Shown in pieces: positions 45,129-51,973 of a stretch of 54,495 nt of DNA. A model generated the notes under the pieces. That model was not told the DNA's origin, ran no database searches, and saw only the letters and a program-made list of their open reading frames with translations. Where the stretch lies: NCBI GenBank assembly GCA_036399835.1, contig DASWMI010000055.1, positions 1 to 54,495 on the forward strand. The letters run 5' to 3'. The position numbers and the translations under genes are program-made. This DNA is from DASYML01 sp036399835. GTDB lineage: Bacteria > Acidobacteriota > Blastocatellia > Pyrinomonadales > Pyrinomonadaceae. The first letter of the stretch is position 1, and each line of letters starts with the position of its first letter.

Positions 45129-45913
45129 CGCTATCTCCTAAAATTTACAGGATGGATTTCGCACGGCTCTGGCCATGCAAATTCCAAATTCCTGTCTTGA
45201 GTTGCTTGATTTAATGCTGCGGATTTCAAGGTGATACTTTAAACGCAGGGTACGAGCAGCTATCGGGCCATCGCTGTCCTCGCCGGGCTACCTGCCTGGG
45301 GATTCTCTTTCGCTAAGGAGACAGAAACCCGTTGCTGAAGGCAGCAACTCCTATGCCGTCTTTAAGTTGAGATGGGTTCTTTGTTAAATGAAGAGCGAAA
45401 CTGGTCCATTTGCGGGAGATTCCGGTCCAACGAAGACCGGCGGAAAGCGAGTTCGAGAGAGACTATGACAAAAAGCGTCACTCTTGAATTCCAAAAAACG
45501 GTAGTCGGCCTGATGGCTCCTTGACGGCATGAGCAATCCTTGAGCCGTCTCAGGCAGTCGAGCAACGCTCACAGCAAGCCCCGCACTGGACCAATCGCTG
45601 GTCCAGCAAATTCCGCTCTGACAAATCTTGGCCGGCGTAAAAGAAATCTTGACTCAGCCACCGTTCGGGAATAAAGTCTCCCTGCTCTCCACAAGCGGTC
45701 TGGTCGGCTCCGTTGCCTGGACCATTTTTGACATCAACGCAACGGCGCTTTTCTCTCAATTAATGTTGCGATCCGAAACCAGCTCTCGTTAAATTTAGCT
45801 CGCCTCGCACACGGCATCATCGAGCTTGTTCCGGTCTCGCGCCTCCAACTAATCGCTAACCCGCGTTCTTCAACAGGCTCTCTGTCTCTATTGTCTTGAA
45901 AGGAGAAAACTCC
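45129..45913. other. 785-base intergenic region between surface operon and peptide array
   Basis: No gene with a ribosome site was found. It holds a candidate structured segment at about 45205-45370 with a perfect hairpin GTTGCTG-AAGG-CAGCAAC at 45331-45348, and an inverted repeat CTGGACCA-ATCGC-TGGTCCAG at 45586-45606. It also carries a promoter match at 45649 and five TGGWCC-type motifs (near 45403, 45425, 45588, 45600 and 45718). It must carry the promoters for both divergent operons. The structured segment does not match a riboswitch I know. Confidence 0.5.
45649..45677 (+). promoter_or_regulatory. Probable promoter of the micro-peptide array
   Basis: TTGACT, exactly 17 bases, TAAAGT. 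It lies about 235 bases upstream of the first micro-gene, directly after the CTGGACCA/TGGTCCAG inverted repeat, which could act as an operator. No competing match in the gap has both boxes. Confidence 0.5.
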
Positions 45914-45985
45914 ATGAAGATAAAGACCGACATCAAGGCTGGTCCTCAACCCAATGATCCGCCAATCGTCGTCACGGGCGGTTGA
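45914..45985 (+). CDS. Array micro-peptide 1
   Basis: 23 residues; leader MKIKTDIKAG, core PQPNDPPIVVTGG. AAGGAG with eight-base spacing. The NDPPIVVxGG core pairs it with peptide 5. First of the array, 237 bases after the probable -10 box. Confidence 0.85.
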   Translation: MKIKTDIKAGPQPNDPPIVVTGG

Positions 45986-46037
45986 TCCATAACTCTTGTC
46001 CCTCTTTCCCGCATACAAATATGAAAGGAGAACGGTG

Positions 46038-46103
46038 ATGAAGATCAAGACAAACGTCAAAGCCGGTGTTGAACCGCCGATTATCGTCCAGGGCGGTGGT
46101 TAA
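46038..46103 (+). CDS. Array micro-peptide 2
   Basis: 21 residues; leader MKIKTNVKAG, core VEPPIIVQGGG. AAAGGAG site. Closest to peptide 7 (PPIIxQGGG) and, with its downstream spacer, part of an apparent duplicated block (2-3-4 against 7-8-9). Confidence 0.85.
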   Translation: MKIKTNVKAGVEPPIIVQGGG

Positions 46104-46156
46104 AGCGCGAGACTAAAAAGATTTCGCTGCCGAAACTCATCGAAGGAGAAATAACC

Positions 46157-46219
46157 ATGAAGGTGAGAACAAACATTAAAGCCGGTCCTGATGATCCGCT
46201 GACCATCAAGGGCGGTTAA
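46157..46219 (+). CDS. Array micro-peptide 3
   Basis: 20 residues; leader MKVRTNIKAG, core PDDPLTIKGG. AAGGAGAAA site. Core shares the DDP-x-x-I-x-GG form with peptides 6 and 12. Its flanking spacers match those around peptide 8, whose core is quite different. Confidence 0.85.
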   Translation: MKVRTNIKAGPDDPLTIKGG

Positions 46220-46275
46220 GCCATAACCTGTAACGCGAGTCCTCGCCCCGGTCAGATTTCAAAAGGAGGATAGAC

Positions 46276-46344
46276 ATGAAAGTGAAGTCTAATCTCAGGG
46301 CTGGTGGTGACCCGCCCATCATCGTTACCGGTGGCGGCGGTTAG
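46276..46344 (+). CDS. Array micro-peptide 4
   Basis: 22 residues; leader MKVKSNLRAG (Ser and Leu variants), core GDPPIIVTGGGG. AAAAGGAGG site. Gives a GG at leader/core junction (AG-G). Confidence 0.85.
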   Translation: MKVKSNLRAGGDPPIIVTGGGG

Positions 46345-46395
46345 CCCGCGAAGCTTGGGAATTTCTTTGTTGAAAACGAGGAAGGAGAACCGAGT

Positions 46396-46473
46396 ATGAA
46401 AGTGAAAGCAGGTGTCAAAGCCGGTACTAGCAATGACCCGCCAATCGTCGTCTCAGGCGGCGGAGGCGGTTAA
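46396..46473 (+). CDS. Array micro-peptide 5
   Basis: 25 residues; leader MKVKAGVKAG (itself a near repeat KAGVKAG), core TSNDPPIVVSGGGGG. Good AAGGAG site. Closest to peptide 1. Confidence 0.85.
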   Translation: MKVKAGVKAGTSNDPPIVVSGGGGG

Positions 46474-46531
46474 GCTCTAACTCTCGCCGAAGAGTCCTCG
46501 ACTCCATGCGACTTCGATAAGGAAGGTCGTC

Positions 46532-46594
46532 ATGAAAGTCAAAACGAACGTCAAGGCCGGGCCGGATGACCCCATTCTCATCACCGGCGGCTGA
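46532..46594 (+). CDS. Array micro-peptide 6
   Basis: 20 residues; leader MKVKTNVKAG (the consensus), core PDDPILITGG. Ribosome site AAGGAAGG is slightly weaker than others. Confidence 0.85.
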   Translation: MKVKTNVKAGPDDPILITGG

Positions 46595-46657
46595 GCCGCA
46601 CTTCCGAACCGGCGAGGCCAGTCATACACGCCTCAAACTTGAAGAAAGGAGACGCGC

Positions 46658-46723
46658 ATGAAGATCAAGACAGATGTCAGAGCCGGGGCTGATCCACCGA
46701 TTATCATCCAGGGCGGCGGTTAG
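46658..46723 (+). CDS. Array micro-peptide 7
   Basis: 21 residues; leader MKIKTDVRAG, core ADPPIIIQGGG. AAAGGAG site. Near-duplicate of peptide 2 in core and in downstream spacer. Confidence 0.85.
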   Translation: MKIKTDVRAGADPPIIIQGGG

Positions 46724-46776
46724 AACTCAAGATGTGAAGAACATCGGTTGCCGAAATCCATCAAGGAGAAACAGGC

Positions 46777-46854
46777 ATGAAGTTGAAAACAGATGTCAGA
46801 GCTGGCGAGGGCGGGGGAAGCGAAGAAACCCCTGTCACCATGTCAGGCGGTTAA
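46777..46854 (+). CDS. Array micro-peptide 8
   Basis: 25 residues; leader MKLKTDVRAG, core EGGGSEETPVTMSGG. AAGGAGAAA site. EETPxTxSGG core groups with peptide 10, not with peptide 3 whose spacers it shares. Confidence 0.85.
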   Translation: MKLKTDVRAGEGGGSEETPVTMSGG

Positions 46855-46906
46855 TCCATAGCCTGTGCCGCGAGTCCTCACCTCGCCGTACAGAAAGGAG
46901 ATAACA

Positions 46907-46969
46907 ATGAGAGTCAAGACTAATGTCAAAGCTGGCGGTGAGGACATTCCGATCATCCCTCCTGGCTAA
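46907..46969 (+). CDS. Array micro-peptide 9
   Basis: 20 residues; leader MRVKTNVKAG (the only Arg at position 2), core GEDIPIIPPG. AAAGGAGAT site. Core ends in PPG rather than GG, like peptide 11. Confidence 0.85.
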   Translation: MRVKTNVKAGGEDIPIIPPG

Positions 46970-47041
46970 CCTTAATGGAACTGAGAGGGGCTTGCCACTG
47001 TCTAGCCAATCAACAATCAAGCTCTAAAAGGAGAGACTTTT

Positions 47042-47113
47042 ATGAAGGTCAAAACAGACGTCAAAGCCGGAACGGGAGGCGAAGAAACGCCAATCACGAT
47101 TTCAGGTGGTTAG
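47042..47113 (+). CDS. Array micro-peptide 10
   Basis: 23 residues; leader MKVKTDVKAG, core TGGEETPITISGG. AAAAGGAGAG site. Groups with peptide 8. Confidence 0.85.
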   Translation: MKVKTDVKAGTGGEETPITISGG

Positions 47114-47166
47114 CTCGTGATACTGAAAAATAAATCAGTTGTGAAACTGATAAAGGAGAAGTAGTC

Positions 47167-47229
47167 ATGAAGGTAAAGTCTGATGTCAAAGCTGGCGAGA
47201 TACCGCTTGTTCCCCCGGGTAGAGGTTAG
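47167..47229 (+). CDS. Array micro-peptide 11
   Basis: 20 residues; leader MKVKSDVKAG, core EIPLVPPGRG. AAAGGAGAA site. Variant end PPGRG. Confidence 0.85.
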   Translation: MKVKSDVKAGEIPLVPPGRG

Positions 47230-47278
47230 CTGCTTCTGCCGGAGACAACTCTTTGACGAAAGCCTTGGAGGAATAGAC

Positions 47279-47341
47279 ATGAAAGTCAAAACAAACATCA
47301 AGGCAGGCTCGGAAGACCCGATCACTATCAAAGGTGGCTAG
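47279..47341 (+). CDS. Array micro-peptide 12
   Basis: 20 residues; leader MKVKTNIKAG, core SEDPITIKGG, close to peptide 3. TTGGAGGAA ribosome site. Confidence 0.85.
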   Translation: MKVKTNIKAGSEDPITIKGG

Positions 47342-47401
47342 GTCGTGCTGAACACCTTTGCGGTTAAATCAACAAACGAGCTTGAGTAAGGAGAGAGGCT
47401 G

Positions 47402-47476
47402 ATGAAGGTCAGGACTAATGTTAGAGCCGGTGGGGACGAACCACCAGGCGGTGGCGGCGGTAATTCCGGTCGCTAA
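47402..47476 (+). CDS. Array micro-peptide 13
   Basis: 24 residues; leader MKVRTNVRAG, core GDEPPGGGGGNSGR, lacking the aliphatic run and the final GG. TAAGGAGAG site. Confidence 0.82.
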   Translation: MKVRTNVRAGGDEPPGGGGGNSGR

Positions 47477-47515
47477 TCTTGCAGCATCCTAAAACCTGTG
47501 AAGGAGATTAAGGCT

Positions 47516-47587
47516 ATGAAGTTGAAAACGAACATCAAAGCAGGAGAGCCGTCGGACGGCTCCGGCGGTACTGTCCGTAATGGTTAG
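47516..47587 (+). CDS. Array micro-peptide 14
   Basis: 23 residues; leader MKLKTNIKAG, core EPSDGSGGTVRNG, the most divergent core. GAAGGAGAT site. Last of the array; the hairpin starts ten bases after its stop. Confidence 0.82.
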   Translation: MKLKTNIKAGEPSDGSGGTVRNG

Positions 47588-47895
47588 TCGGTGCTTTGCG
47601 ACTCCGGGTTTTGTGCCAGAGCGCAAAGCCCGGAGTCGCATCCCTGCCATTCTTTGTTCAAGTCCCGGCAGACGATCAGGCAGATTTATAGCAGCCATTA
47701 TGATCAGGGGTCGTCTCATCATCACACCCAGGATGTCAGGCCGCCTGGACCAGAACATCCGGCACGAATAAAATTTGCAGACAGGGAACGGGATGACGCT
47801 CTCTCTCCCTCCCTTTGCGCGTTTGGAACGCGACGCATCACTCTCCCCGGCTATCGGTCAATCATGAAAACTAAGCTTGAATTCGGGGTGTTTAC
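47588..47895 (+). other. Gap between array and exporter genes, no gene seen apart from the hairpin
   Basis: 308 bases. After the hairpin at 47597-47640 I see no ribosome site with a sensible frame. An ATG at 47864 (MKTKLEFGVF) overlaps the adaptor gene in another frame and has no ribosome site. The gap may hold a separate promoter for the exporter, but no good -35/-10 pair stood out. Confidence 0.5.
47597..47640 (+). terminator. Very stable hairpin closing the micro-peptide array
   Basis: A 20-bp stem (two G-U pairs, arms 47597-47616 and 47621-47640, core GACTCCGGG / CCCGGAGTC) with a CAGA tetraloop. No T run follows, so it may be a partial terminator or a 3' stabiliser that makes peptide message more abundant than the exporter message downstream. 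Confidence 0.7.
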
Positions 47896-49056
47896 ATGTC
47901 AATGCCATTCTCTCGCACTCTCCGCTCGCTGGCCGCTGACAGCTCCACCTCCTCCGTTATAGGTTTAAGCCTCGCCTCCATCATCATCAGCATCTGGATT
48001 GCCTGGCTCTTTCTCGCGCGTATCCCTGTCTATGCCGCGACGGAAGATGCGCGTCTGGAAGCTGGACCAGAACTCTCGCTCATCGAATCTCCGATCAATG
48101 GCCGCATCGTCGCCGTCAATATAGAACTGGGAAAGGAAGTCAAAGCGGGCGACGTGCTCTTCGAGCTTGATGCTTCCGGTACGGAGCTGGCCCAGAAAGA
48201 AGAGCAGACGCGGGCGACGGCTGTCGCGCCGCAGATAGAGGTGCTGCGCCGCGAGATTGAGCGCGAGGAGGAAGCCATTGCGAGCGACAAGCAGGCCGCG
48301 CGCGTCGCGCTCGAAGAGGCCCGCCTGCGTTACCAGGAAACGGATGAGGCGGCCCGCTTCGCCGAAGATGAAGTCAAAAGAATGTCGGGTCTTTACCAGG
48401 GCGGCTATCTCTCTGAGGTGGAGTATCTGAGATACCAGTCCGAGGCTAAAAAGCGGCGCGCGGCGTCAGATGCTCTACGCCTCGCGCTTGATCGGCTGGT
48501 CTGGGACCAGCGCTCAAAAGAGAATAGCCGCGAGGCGCACATCGAAAGTCTGAAGCGCGAAGTAGCGACACTCCAGGGAACTGCCGTGACTTCTCTGGCG
48601 ACGGGAAAAAGATTGGCCTACGAGGTCAGCAAGCATCTCGTGCGCGCTTCGGTTTCAGGGCGTGTGGGCGAGGTCTTCAACCTGCGCGTAGGGTCGCTGG
48701 TCCGCGAGGGCGAACATCTGGGCGCGGTCATCCCACAGGGCGACCTCAAGGCGATAGCCTATTTCCCGCCTGATGTGGCGCTCGGTCGCGTCAAGGTCGG
48801 GCAGACGGCGCAACTGAGACTACAGGGCTTTCCCTGGACACAGTACGGCAGCGTCCAGATGCTCGTCTCAAAGATCAGCGACGAGGCGCGCGACGGGCGG
48901 ATTCGAGTCGAGCTGAGATTACAACCGAACTCGAATTCACGCATTCCCCTCCAACACGGATTGCCCGGCGCGGTCGAGATAGAGGTCGAGCGTCTCTCGC
49001 CCGCCGCGCTCGTCCTGCGCACCATCGGCAGAGGCACTGAGAAAGGAAAGGGATGA
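47896..49056 (+). CDS. HlyD-family membrane fusion protein (bacteriocin-exporter type)
   Basis: 386 residues, GGGGTG nine bases before the ATG. One N-terminal membrane helix at about 20-43 (VIGLSLASIIISIWIAWLFL). A lipoyl-like half ends at IESPINGRIVAVNIELGKEV, a long coiled coil lies at about 100-235, then a second lipoyl half (VRASVSGRVGEVFNLRVGS) and a beta barrel end. This is the periplasmic adaptor of type I-like export in Gram-negatives. With the two ABC genes it recalls the NHLM/NHPM bacteriocin exporter trio. Partner outer-membrane factor not in the window. Confidence 0.92.
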   Translation: MSMPFSRTLRSLAADSSTSSVIGLSLASIIISIWIAWLFLARIPVYAATEDARLEAGPELSLIESPINGRIVAVNIELGKEVKAGDVLFELDASGTELAQKEEQTRATAVAPQIEVLRREIEREEEAIASDKQAARVALEEARLRYQETDEAARFAEDEVKRMSGLYQGGYLSEVEYLRYQSEAKKRRAASDALRLALDRLVWDQRSKENSREAHIESLKREVATLQGTAVTSLATGKRLAYEVSKHLVRASVSGRVGEVFNLRVGSLVREGEHLGAVIPQGDLKAIAYFPPDVALGRVKVGQTAQLRLQGFPWTQYGSVQMLVSKISDEARDGRIRVELRLQPNSNSRIPLQHGLPGAVEIEVERLSPAALVLRTIGRGTEKGKG

Positions 49057-49182
49057 ACGATGAAGGATGAAGGAGAAGCTGGAAAGCTTTTGTCTTTCAT
49101 CCGCGCCATCGCTTCGACTCAAAACGTTTCTTCTCTTGCTGCTTCCGAGACTCACTCTAATTAATTAATAACAGCATTCATC

Positions 49183-49212
49183 CTGACAATTAATATCGGC
49201 TGACGTTAATAA
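49183..49212 (+). promoter_or_regulatory. Possible promoter before the C39 ABC exporter gene
   Basis: CTGACA, 18 bases, TAATAA, 22 bases before the ATG at 49235, in an AT-rich patch of a 178-base gap. A loose hairpin (GGATGAA/TTCATCC with AAGCT/AGCTT) lies at 49069-49104. Either could separate exporter expression from that of the adaptor. Confidence 0.35.
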
Positions 49213-49234
49213 AAGCGACAGGACGTGCGCCTTC

Positions 49235-51973
49235 ATGTTCGGACTCAAAACTACTGCCCGCCGTCTCTTTGCCGCCGAGGTCATACAGACATCCGCGATG
49301 GATTGCGGCCCTGCTTCGCTCAAGTGTTTGCTTGAAGGTCACGGCATCAGCACCAGCTACGGTCGTCTGCGCGAGGCTTGCCAGATAGACGTTGACGGGA
49401 CATCCATCAATACGCTTGAAGAGGTGGCCGTCCAGCTAGGGCTTGACGCGGAGCAGATCATGATTCCGGTGGACCATGTACTACTCAAACCCGCGCAGGC
49501 CCTTCCGGCTTTAATCGTCGTCCGCCTGCCGAACAATAACACTCACTTTGTCGTCGCCTGGCGGCGCGCGGGGCGCGTCCTTCAGTTGATGGACCCGGGC
49601 AGCGGGCGGCGCTGGACCACAGGCAAGCAATTCCTTCGCAGTCTGTATGTGCATACATTGCGAGTGCCCGCCGCGGACTGGCGCGAGTGGAGCGGCTCCG
49701 GTGAGTTTCTCAGACCGCTACGCCAAAGGCTCGCCCGTCTCGGAATTTCCGCGCAGTCTAGAGAGCGGCTGGTCAAAGAAGGGCTGGCCGACGCGGGCTG
49801 GCTGACGATTGCGGCCCTGGACGCGGCCACACGGATGGTCGCTTCGATTATCCGCGCGGGCGGCATAAGTTCCGGTCCACAGGCGACAAAAGTTCTCGAA
49901 GCTATTTTCGAGCGCGCGCGGCAGGAGCAGGGCGACGAGCGGCGGACCATTCCTGACAACTTCTGGACCGTCTTGCCGTCAACGCCGGATGAAGATGGAG
50001 CAGAACAGCTGCTCTTTCGTGGAGCAGTGCTCTTGCGTGTGCGCGGGCGAAAGTTGGACCAGCAGCGAGAAGGCGTAGACTCTTCGAGGGGCGCAAGTGG
50101 TCCGGTCCCGCTTTCGCCGGAACTCGCGGCGGCCCTCGCGGAGCCGCCCGACAGACCTGGACTTGAGCTGCTCAGGCTTTTACGTGCGGACGGTCTGCTC
50201 GCCCCTGCCGCAATCTCGGTCGCGCTCTTTCTCGCCGTCTGTAGCCTGATGATAGAAGTTCTGCTCTTGCGCGTACTGTTTGACCTCAGCGCGAGCCTCG
50301 GGCTGGTCGAGCAACGCTTCGGGGCGATGAGCGCTCTGCTGGTCTTTACGACGGCCCTCATGCTGCTGGAATTTCCCCTCATGGCGGGCATCCTGCGCAG
50401 CGGACGCCACCTCGAAGGCCGACTCCGCCTGGCCTTCTTAAAAAAGATTCCAAAGCTCGGCGACCAATACTTTCGCAGTCGCCTCGTCTCCGACATGGCC
50501 GAGCGAAGTCATGCCATACACATGCTGAGGACTCTGCCTGACCTGGGCGCGCGTCTTATGAGGACTATCTTCGAGATTGTCCTGACCACTATCGGCATTA
50601 TTTGGCTGGACCCTTCGGGCGCTCCGCTGGCCTGCACGCTGGCGGCCCTGGCTATCGTCTGGCCGCTCATGGCCCAGCCCTTCCTCTCACATCTGGACCT
50701 GCGCGTGCGCACGCATCTCGGCGCTCTCAGCCGTTTCTATCTGGACTCGCTGCTGGGCCTCGTCGCGGTCCGCTCGCATGGCGCTGAGCGGGCCATCCGG
50801 CGCGAGCATGAAAGCCTGGTGCTTGAATGGATGCGCGCCTGCTTAGGGCTGCTGCGCGCCTCGACAGCCATCGAAGGATTGCAATCATTCATCGGATTCG
50901 GACTCGCGGCCTGGCTGCTCTATTCGCATCTCTTGCGGGCTGGCGAATCGGGCGGAGTGCTGCTGCTCATCTACTGGGCGCTCAATCTGCCGATGCTCGG
51001 TCAGGAACTGGCGCTCATCGTCCGGCAGTATCCGGTTCACCGCAACATCACTTTACGACTGCTCGAACCGCTCGCGGCTCCCGAAGAATCTGAACCGGAT
51101 GAGACTGGTCCAGATGCTTCGACCAGCTTCGAGGTCCCCGGCAACGTTCATCAAGCGGGCGTCCGGTTAGACTTCGAGAATGTCAGCGTACATGCCGCGG
51201 GCCATCAGATACTCGAAGCTCTCAACCTCAGCGTGGAGGCCGGAAGTCATGTCGCTATCGTGGGCCGCTCAGGGGCGGGCAAGTCTAGCCTGGTCGGTCT
51301 GCTGTTAGGATTGTACAGGCCCGCGACGGGCCGCGTCATGGTTGATGAGCAGGTCTTGAATCATCAGTTGCTCGAGCGGCTGCGGCGTGAGACGGCCTGG
51401 GTTGACCCGACCGTGCAGCTCTGGAATCGCCCGCTGCTGGATAACTTATCTTACGGCTCGCCGGATGAGCACTTGCCGCTCGACCAGGTGATTGAGGCGG
51501 CGGACCTCAGAAGCGTGCTTGAAAAGTTGCCGGAAGGATTTCAAATGGTGCTCGGCGAGGGCGGGGCATTGCTCTCCGGGGGCGAGGGCCAGCGTGTTCG
51601 TTTCGCGCGCGCGGCTTACAGGTCCGGTGTCCGGCTGGTGATTCTGGATGAGCCGTTCCGTGGTCTTGATCGTGAAAAGCGCAGATGCCTACTCAAACGC
51701 GCGCGCGCTTTATGGAGTCAGGCAACGCTCCTGTGCATCACACACGATGTCAGCGAGACCAGAGATTTTGGTCTCGTGCTGGTGGTCGAGGGCGGGCGGA
51801 TTGTAGAGCAAGGCTGCCCGGCTCAACTCGAAGCTCAGCCAGGCTCTCGCTACAGCGCCCTACTCGAAGCGGAAGAGAGCGTCCGCGAGGGACTCTGGTC
51901 CGGCCAGGAATGGCGCAGGTTGAGAATGGAAAGCGGGTTGATCTTAGAGGAGAGCGTCAACGGAAACCGATGA
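49235..51973 (+). CDS. C39 peptidase-containing ABC exporter (leader-cleaving)
   Basis: 912 residues. Peptidase C39 domain at about 12-150 with all catalytic residues: Q18 and C24 (QTSAMDCGPASLK), H104 (NNNTHFVVAW) and D120 (LMDPGSGRR). A 180-residue linker typical of bacteriocin-maturation ABC proteins follows, then a membrane domain of about six helices at 330-610. The ATPase has GRSGAGKSS (about 677), LSGGEGQR and RLVILDEPF. It should cut a leader after a Gly pair and export the core; here the A-G at leader position 10 of the micro-peptides is the likely site. The ribosome site is weak. Confidence 0.93.
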   Translation: MFGLKTTARRLFAAEVIQTSAMDCGPASLKCLLEGHGISTSYGRLREACQIDVDGTSINTLEEVAVQLGLDAEQIMIPVDHVLLKPAQALPALIVVRLPNNNTHFVVAWRRAGRVLQLMDPGSGRRWTTGKQFLRSLYVHTLRVPAADWREWSGSGEFLRPLRQRLARLGISAQSRERLVKEGLADAGWLTIAALDAATRMVASIIRAGGISSGPQATKVLEAIFERARQEQGDERRTIPDNFWTVLPSTPDEDGAEQLLFRGAVLLRVRGRKLDQQREGVDSSRGASGPVPLSPELAAALAEPPDRPGLELLRLLRADGLLAPAAISVALFLAVCSLMIEVLLLRVLFDLSASLGLVEQRFGAMSALLVFTTALMLLEFPLMAGILRSGRHLEGRLRLAFLKKIPKLGDQYFRSRLVSDMAERSHAIHMLRTLPDLGARLMRTIFEIVLTTIGIIWLDPSGAPLACTLAALAIVWPLMAQPFLSHLDLRVRTHLGALSRFYLDSLLGLVAVRSHGAERAIRREHESLVLEWMRACLGLLRASTAIEGLQSFIGFGLAAWLLYSHLLRAGESGGVLLLIYWALNLPMLGQELALIVRQYPVHRNITLRLLEPLAAPEESEPDETGPDASTSFEVPGNVHQAGVRLDFENVSVHAAGHQILEALNLSVEAGSHVAIVGRSGAGKSSLVGLLLGLYRPATGRVMVDEQVLNHQLLERLRRETAWVDPTVQLWNRPLLDNLSYGSPDEHLPLDQVIEAADLRSVLEKLPEGFQMVLGEGGALLSGGEGQRVRFARAAYRSGVRLVILDEPFRGLDREKRRCLLKRARALWSQATLLCITHDVSETRDFGLVLVVEGGRIVEQGCPAQLEAQPGSRYSALLEAEESVREGLWSGQEWRRLRMESGLILEESVNGNR

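Larger units (their letters stand above)
45914..47587 (+). other. Tandem array of 14 micro-genes for a short-leader peptide family
   Basis: Fourteen reading frames of 20-25 codons, each with its own AAGGAG-type ribosome site and its own stop, separated by spacers of about 45-75 bases. All start with M-[KR]-[VIL]-[KR]-[TSA]-[NDG]-[VIL]-[KR]-A-G, followed by a variable core of 10-15 residues. Most cores read acidic-Pro(-Pro)-aliphatic run-[TQSK]-Gly-Gly. Core subfamilies: 1/5, 2/4/7, 3/6/12, 8/10, 9/11, and Gly-rich 13/14. One long message is likely, ending at the hairpin at 47597. An exporter trio follows, and a fifteenth copy is at 54320-54406. Confidence 0.9.

Noticed and set aside
45205..45370. 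Cyclic-di-GMP riboswitch (GEMM) on the minus strand
   Set aside because: Only a loose likeness at one arm (GGTAGCCCGG...CGATGG); the GGCAAACC and GACGCAAAGCC signatures are absent.
45388..45468. 26-residue frame MKSETGPFAG... upstream of the array
   Set aside because: No ribosome site and no match to the decapeptide leader.
45914..47587. Array could be mistaken for a CRISPR or simple tandem repeat
   Set aside because: The repeated part is a translated leader with synonymous changes, each unit has its own ribosome site and stop, and unit lengths vary (about 110-135 bases).
47864..47962. Short frame MKTKLEFGVF... overlapping the HlyD start
   Set aside because: Resembles the leader only in K-x-K, lacks the A-G, has no ribosome site and lies over a clear gene.
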